From: UMGS1696 sp964430105
GTDB taxonomy: Bacteria > Bacillota > Clostridia > Oscillospirales > CAG-272
DNA length: 12,086 nt
NCBI GenBank assembly: GCA_964430105.1
Contig: CAYSEF010000049.1
Coordinates: 1-12,086, forward strand
Reading direction: 5' to 3'
The translations under genes and the position numbers were made by a program. Shown in pieces: positions 11,585-12,086 of the stretch; within the stretch, counting starts at the first letter, position 1; each line of letters starts with the position of its first letter. The notes below the pieces were generated by a model that was given only the letters and a program-made list of their open reading frames with translations, was not told the origin of the DNA and did no database searches.

Positions 11585-12086
11585 ATGAAAATAATTGTGT
11601 GTGGATGCGGTAAGATAGGATCTACTATAATTGCCAGTCTTGCTGCGGAAGGGCATGACGTTGTTGCGCTTGACAATGATGCTGATGTCATAAGCGAAAT
11701 GACTAACATATATGATGTTATGGGCGTTTGCGGAAACGGTGCGGACTGCGAAACTCTCGATGATGCAGGTGTTTCTAAGACGGAGCTGTTTATTGCAGTC
11801 ACTAATTCCGATGAGGTCAATATGCTCGCCTGTTTTTTGGCGAAAAGAATGGGTGCAGGATATACTATCGCAAGAATACGAAATCCTGAGTATAACGATT
11901 CTTCTCTCGATTTCATGAAGCGTGAGCTTGGATTGTCATTGTCGATAAATCCCGAGCTGCTTGCCGCAAGAGAGCTGTTTGACGTTCTCAATATGCCTTC
12001 TGCTGTTAAAGTTGAAACCTTCAGCGGCCGAAGCTTTGAAATGGTAGAGCTTAAATTAAAAGATGATTCTCCGCTTGTAGGGCTTG
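11585..12086 (+). CDS. trkA: Trk/Ktr potassium uptake regulatory NAD-binding subunit TrkA, 5' part
   Basis: The first 167 residues of a TrkA-type protein, cut by the right edge of the window. It is the cytosolic regulatory subunit that gates the TrkH/TrkG potassium channel by binding NAD(H) or ATP. The N-terminal Rossmann fold shows CGCGKIG (6-12, GxGxxG) and the acidic D30 that would contact the ribose of NAD. TrkA_N continues to about 120 with GNGADCETLDDAG (50-62) and AVTNSDEVNMLA (71-82). A TrkA_C domain begins near 139 (SAVKVETFSG). Full-length TrkA has two N/C pairs (about 450 residues); the window shows only the first, so a short Ktr-type protein cannot be excluded. AAAAGGG (11569-11575) lies nine bases before the ATG. 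The membrane partner gene, if adjacent, lies beyond the edge. Confidence 0.9.
   Translation, partial: MKIIVCGCGKIGSTIIASLAAEGHDVVALDNDADVISEMTNIYDVMGVCGNGADCETLDDAGVSKTELFIAVTNSDEVNMLACFLAKRMGAGYTIARIRNPEYNDSSLDFMKRELGLSLSINPELLAARELFDVLNMPSAVKVETFSGRSFEMVELKLKDDSPLVGL

Noticed and set aside
11374..11991. 205-codon open frame on the minus strand across the dinB end and trkA start
   Set aside because: It spans two well-supported genes and the trkA promoter, is Ser-rich without a domain, and has no ribosome binding site.

Overview
This window reads as chromosomal DNA of a low-to-moderate GC Gram-positive anaerobe, most likely a Clostridia member of the Ruminococcus/Oscillospiraceae type. The reasons are AGGAGG-type ribosome binding sites, canonical sigma-A promoters (TTGNNN, 17 bp, TATAAT), a DUF3842 gene, a UPF0340 gene, a stand-alone E2-like acyltransferase, and a secreted protein ending in S-layer-homology-like repeats. 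The assignment is inference from gene content. No tRNA, rRNA, CRISPR array, insertion sequence or phage gene was seen.

Layout. 1-206: terminator of an off-window gene, then a strong promoter. 207-1112 (+): E2-like acyltransferase-fold protein without the catalytic His. 1235-1612 (+): small four-helix membrane protein. 1621-1674: long two-way terminator. 1695-4492 (-): four-gene operon read right to left from a promoter at 4542-4570: CPBP membrane protease, tadA, Cof-type HAD phosphatase, UPF0340; the genes overlap or nearly abut. 4685-5095 (+): DUF3842. 5297-6973 (+): large secreted protein with three Cys-rich zinc-ribbon-like modules, two beta-repeat units and degenerate SLH-like repeats, with its own terminator. 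7351-8553 (+): CofE-like (F420-0:glutamate ligase family) protein behind a long leader. 8723-9190 (+): secreted SleB-like protein. 9200-9865 (-): SRAP abasic-site protein, transcribed away from dinB (10107-11480, +), a Y-family polymerase. 11585-12086 (+): start of trkA, cut by the window edge.

How the genes relate. The clearest functional pair is SRAP/dinB. They are divergent, and the gap holds two consensus promoters facing each other plus LexA-box-like sites, so the pair looks like a damage-tolerance module. The minus-strand operon joins tRNA wobble editing with three poorly defined genes and is probably housekeeping. The secreted zinc-ribbon gene and the CofE-like gene appear richer in AAG lysine codons than their neighbours, which suggests high expression.

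Most worth a second look: the secreted three-ribbon protein; the CofE-like protein in what is probably an F420-lacking lineage; short in-frame tandem repeats in the CPBP protease and dinB genes; and two family members (E2-like, SleB-like) whose expected catalytic residue is replaced. I did not find a clear multi-gene undescribed defence or biosynthetic system.
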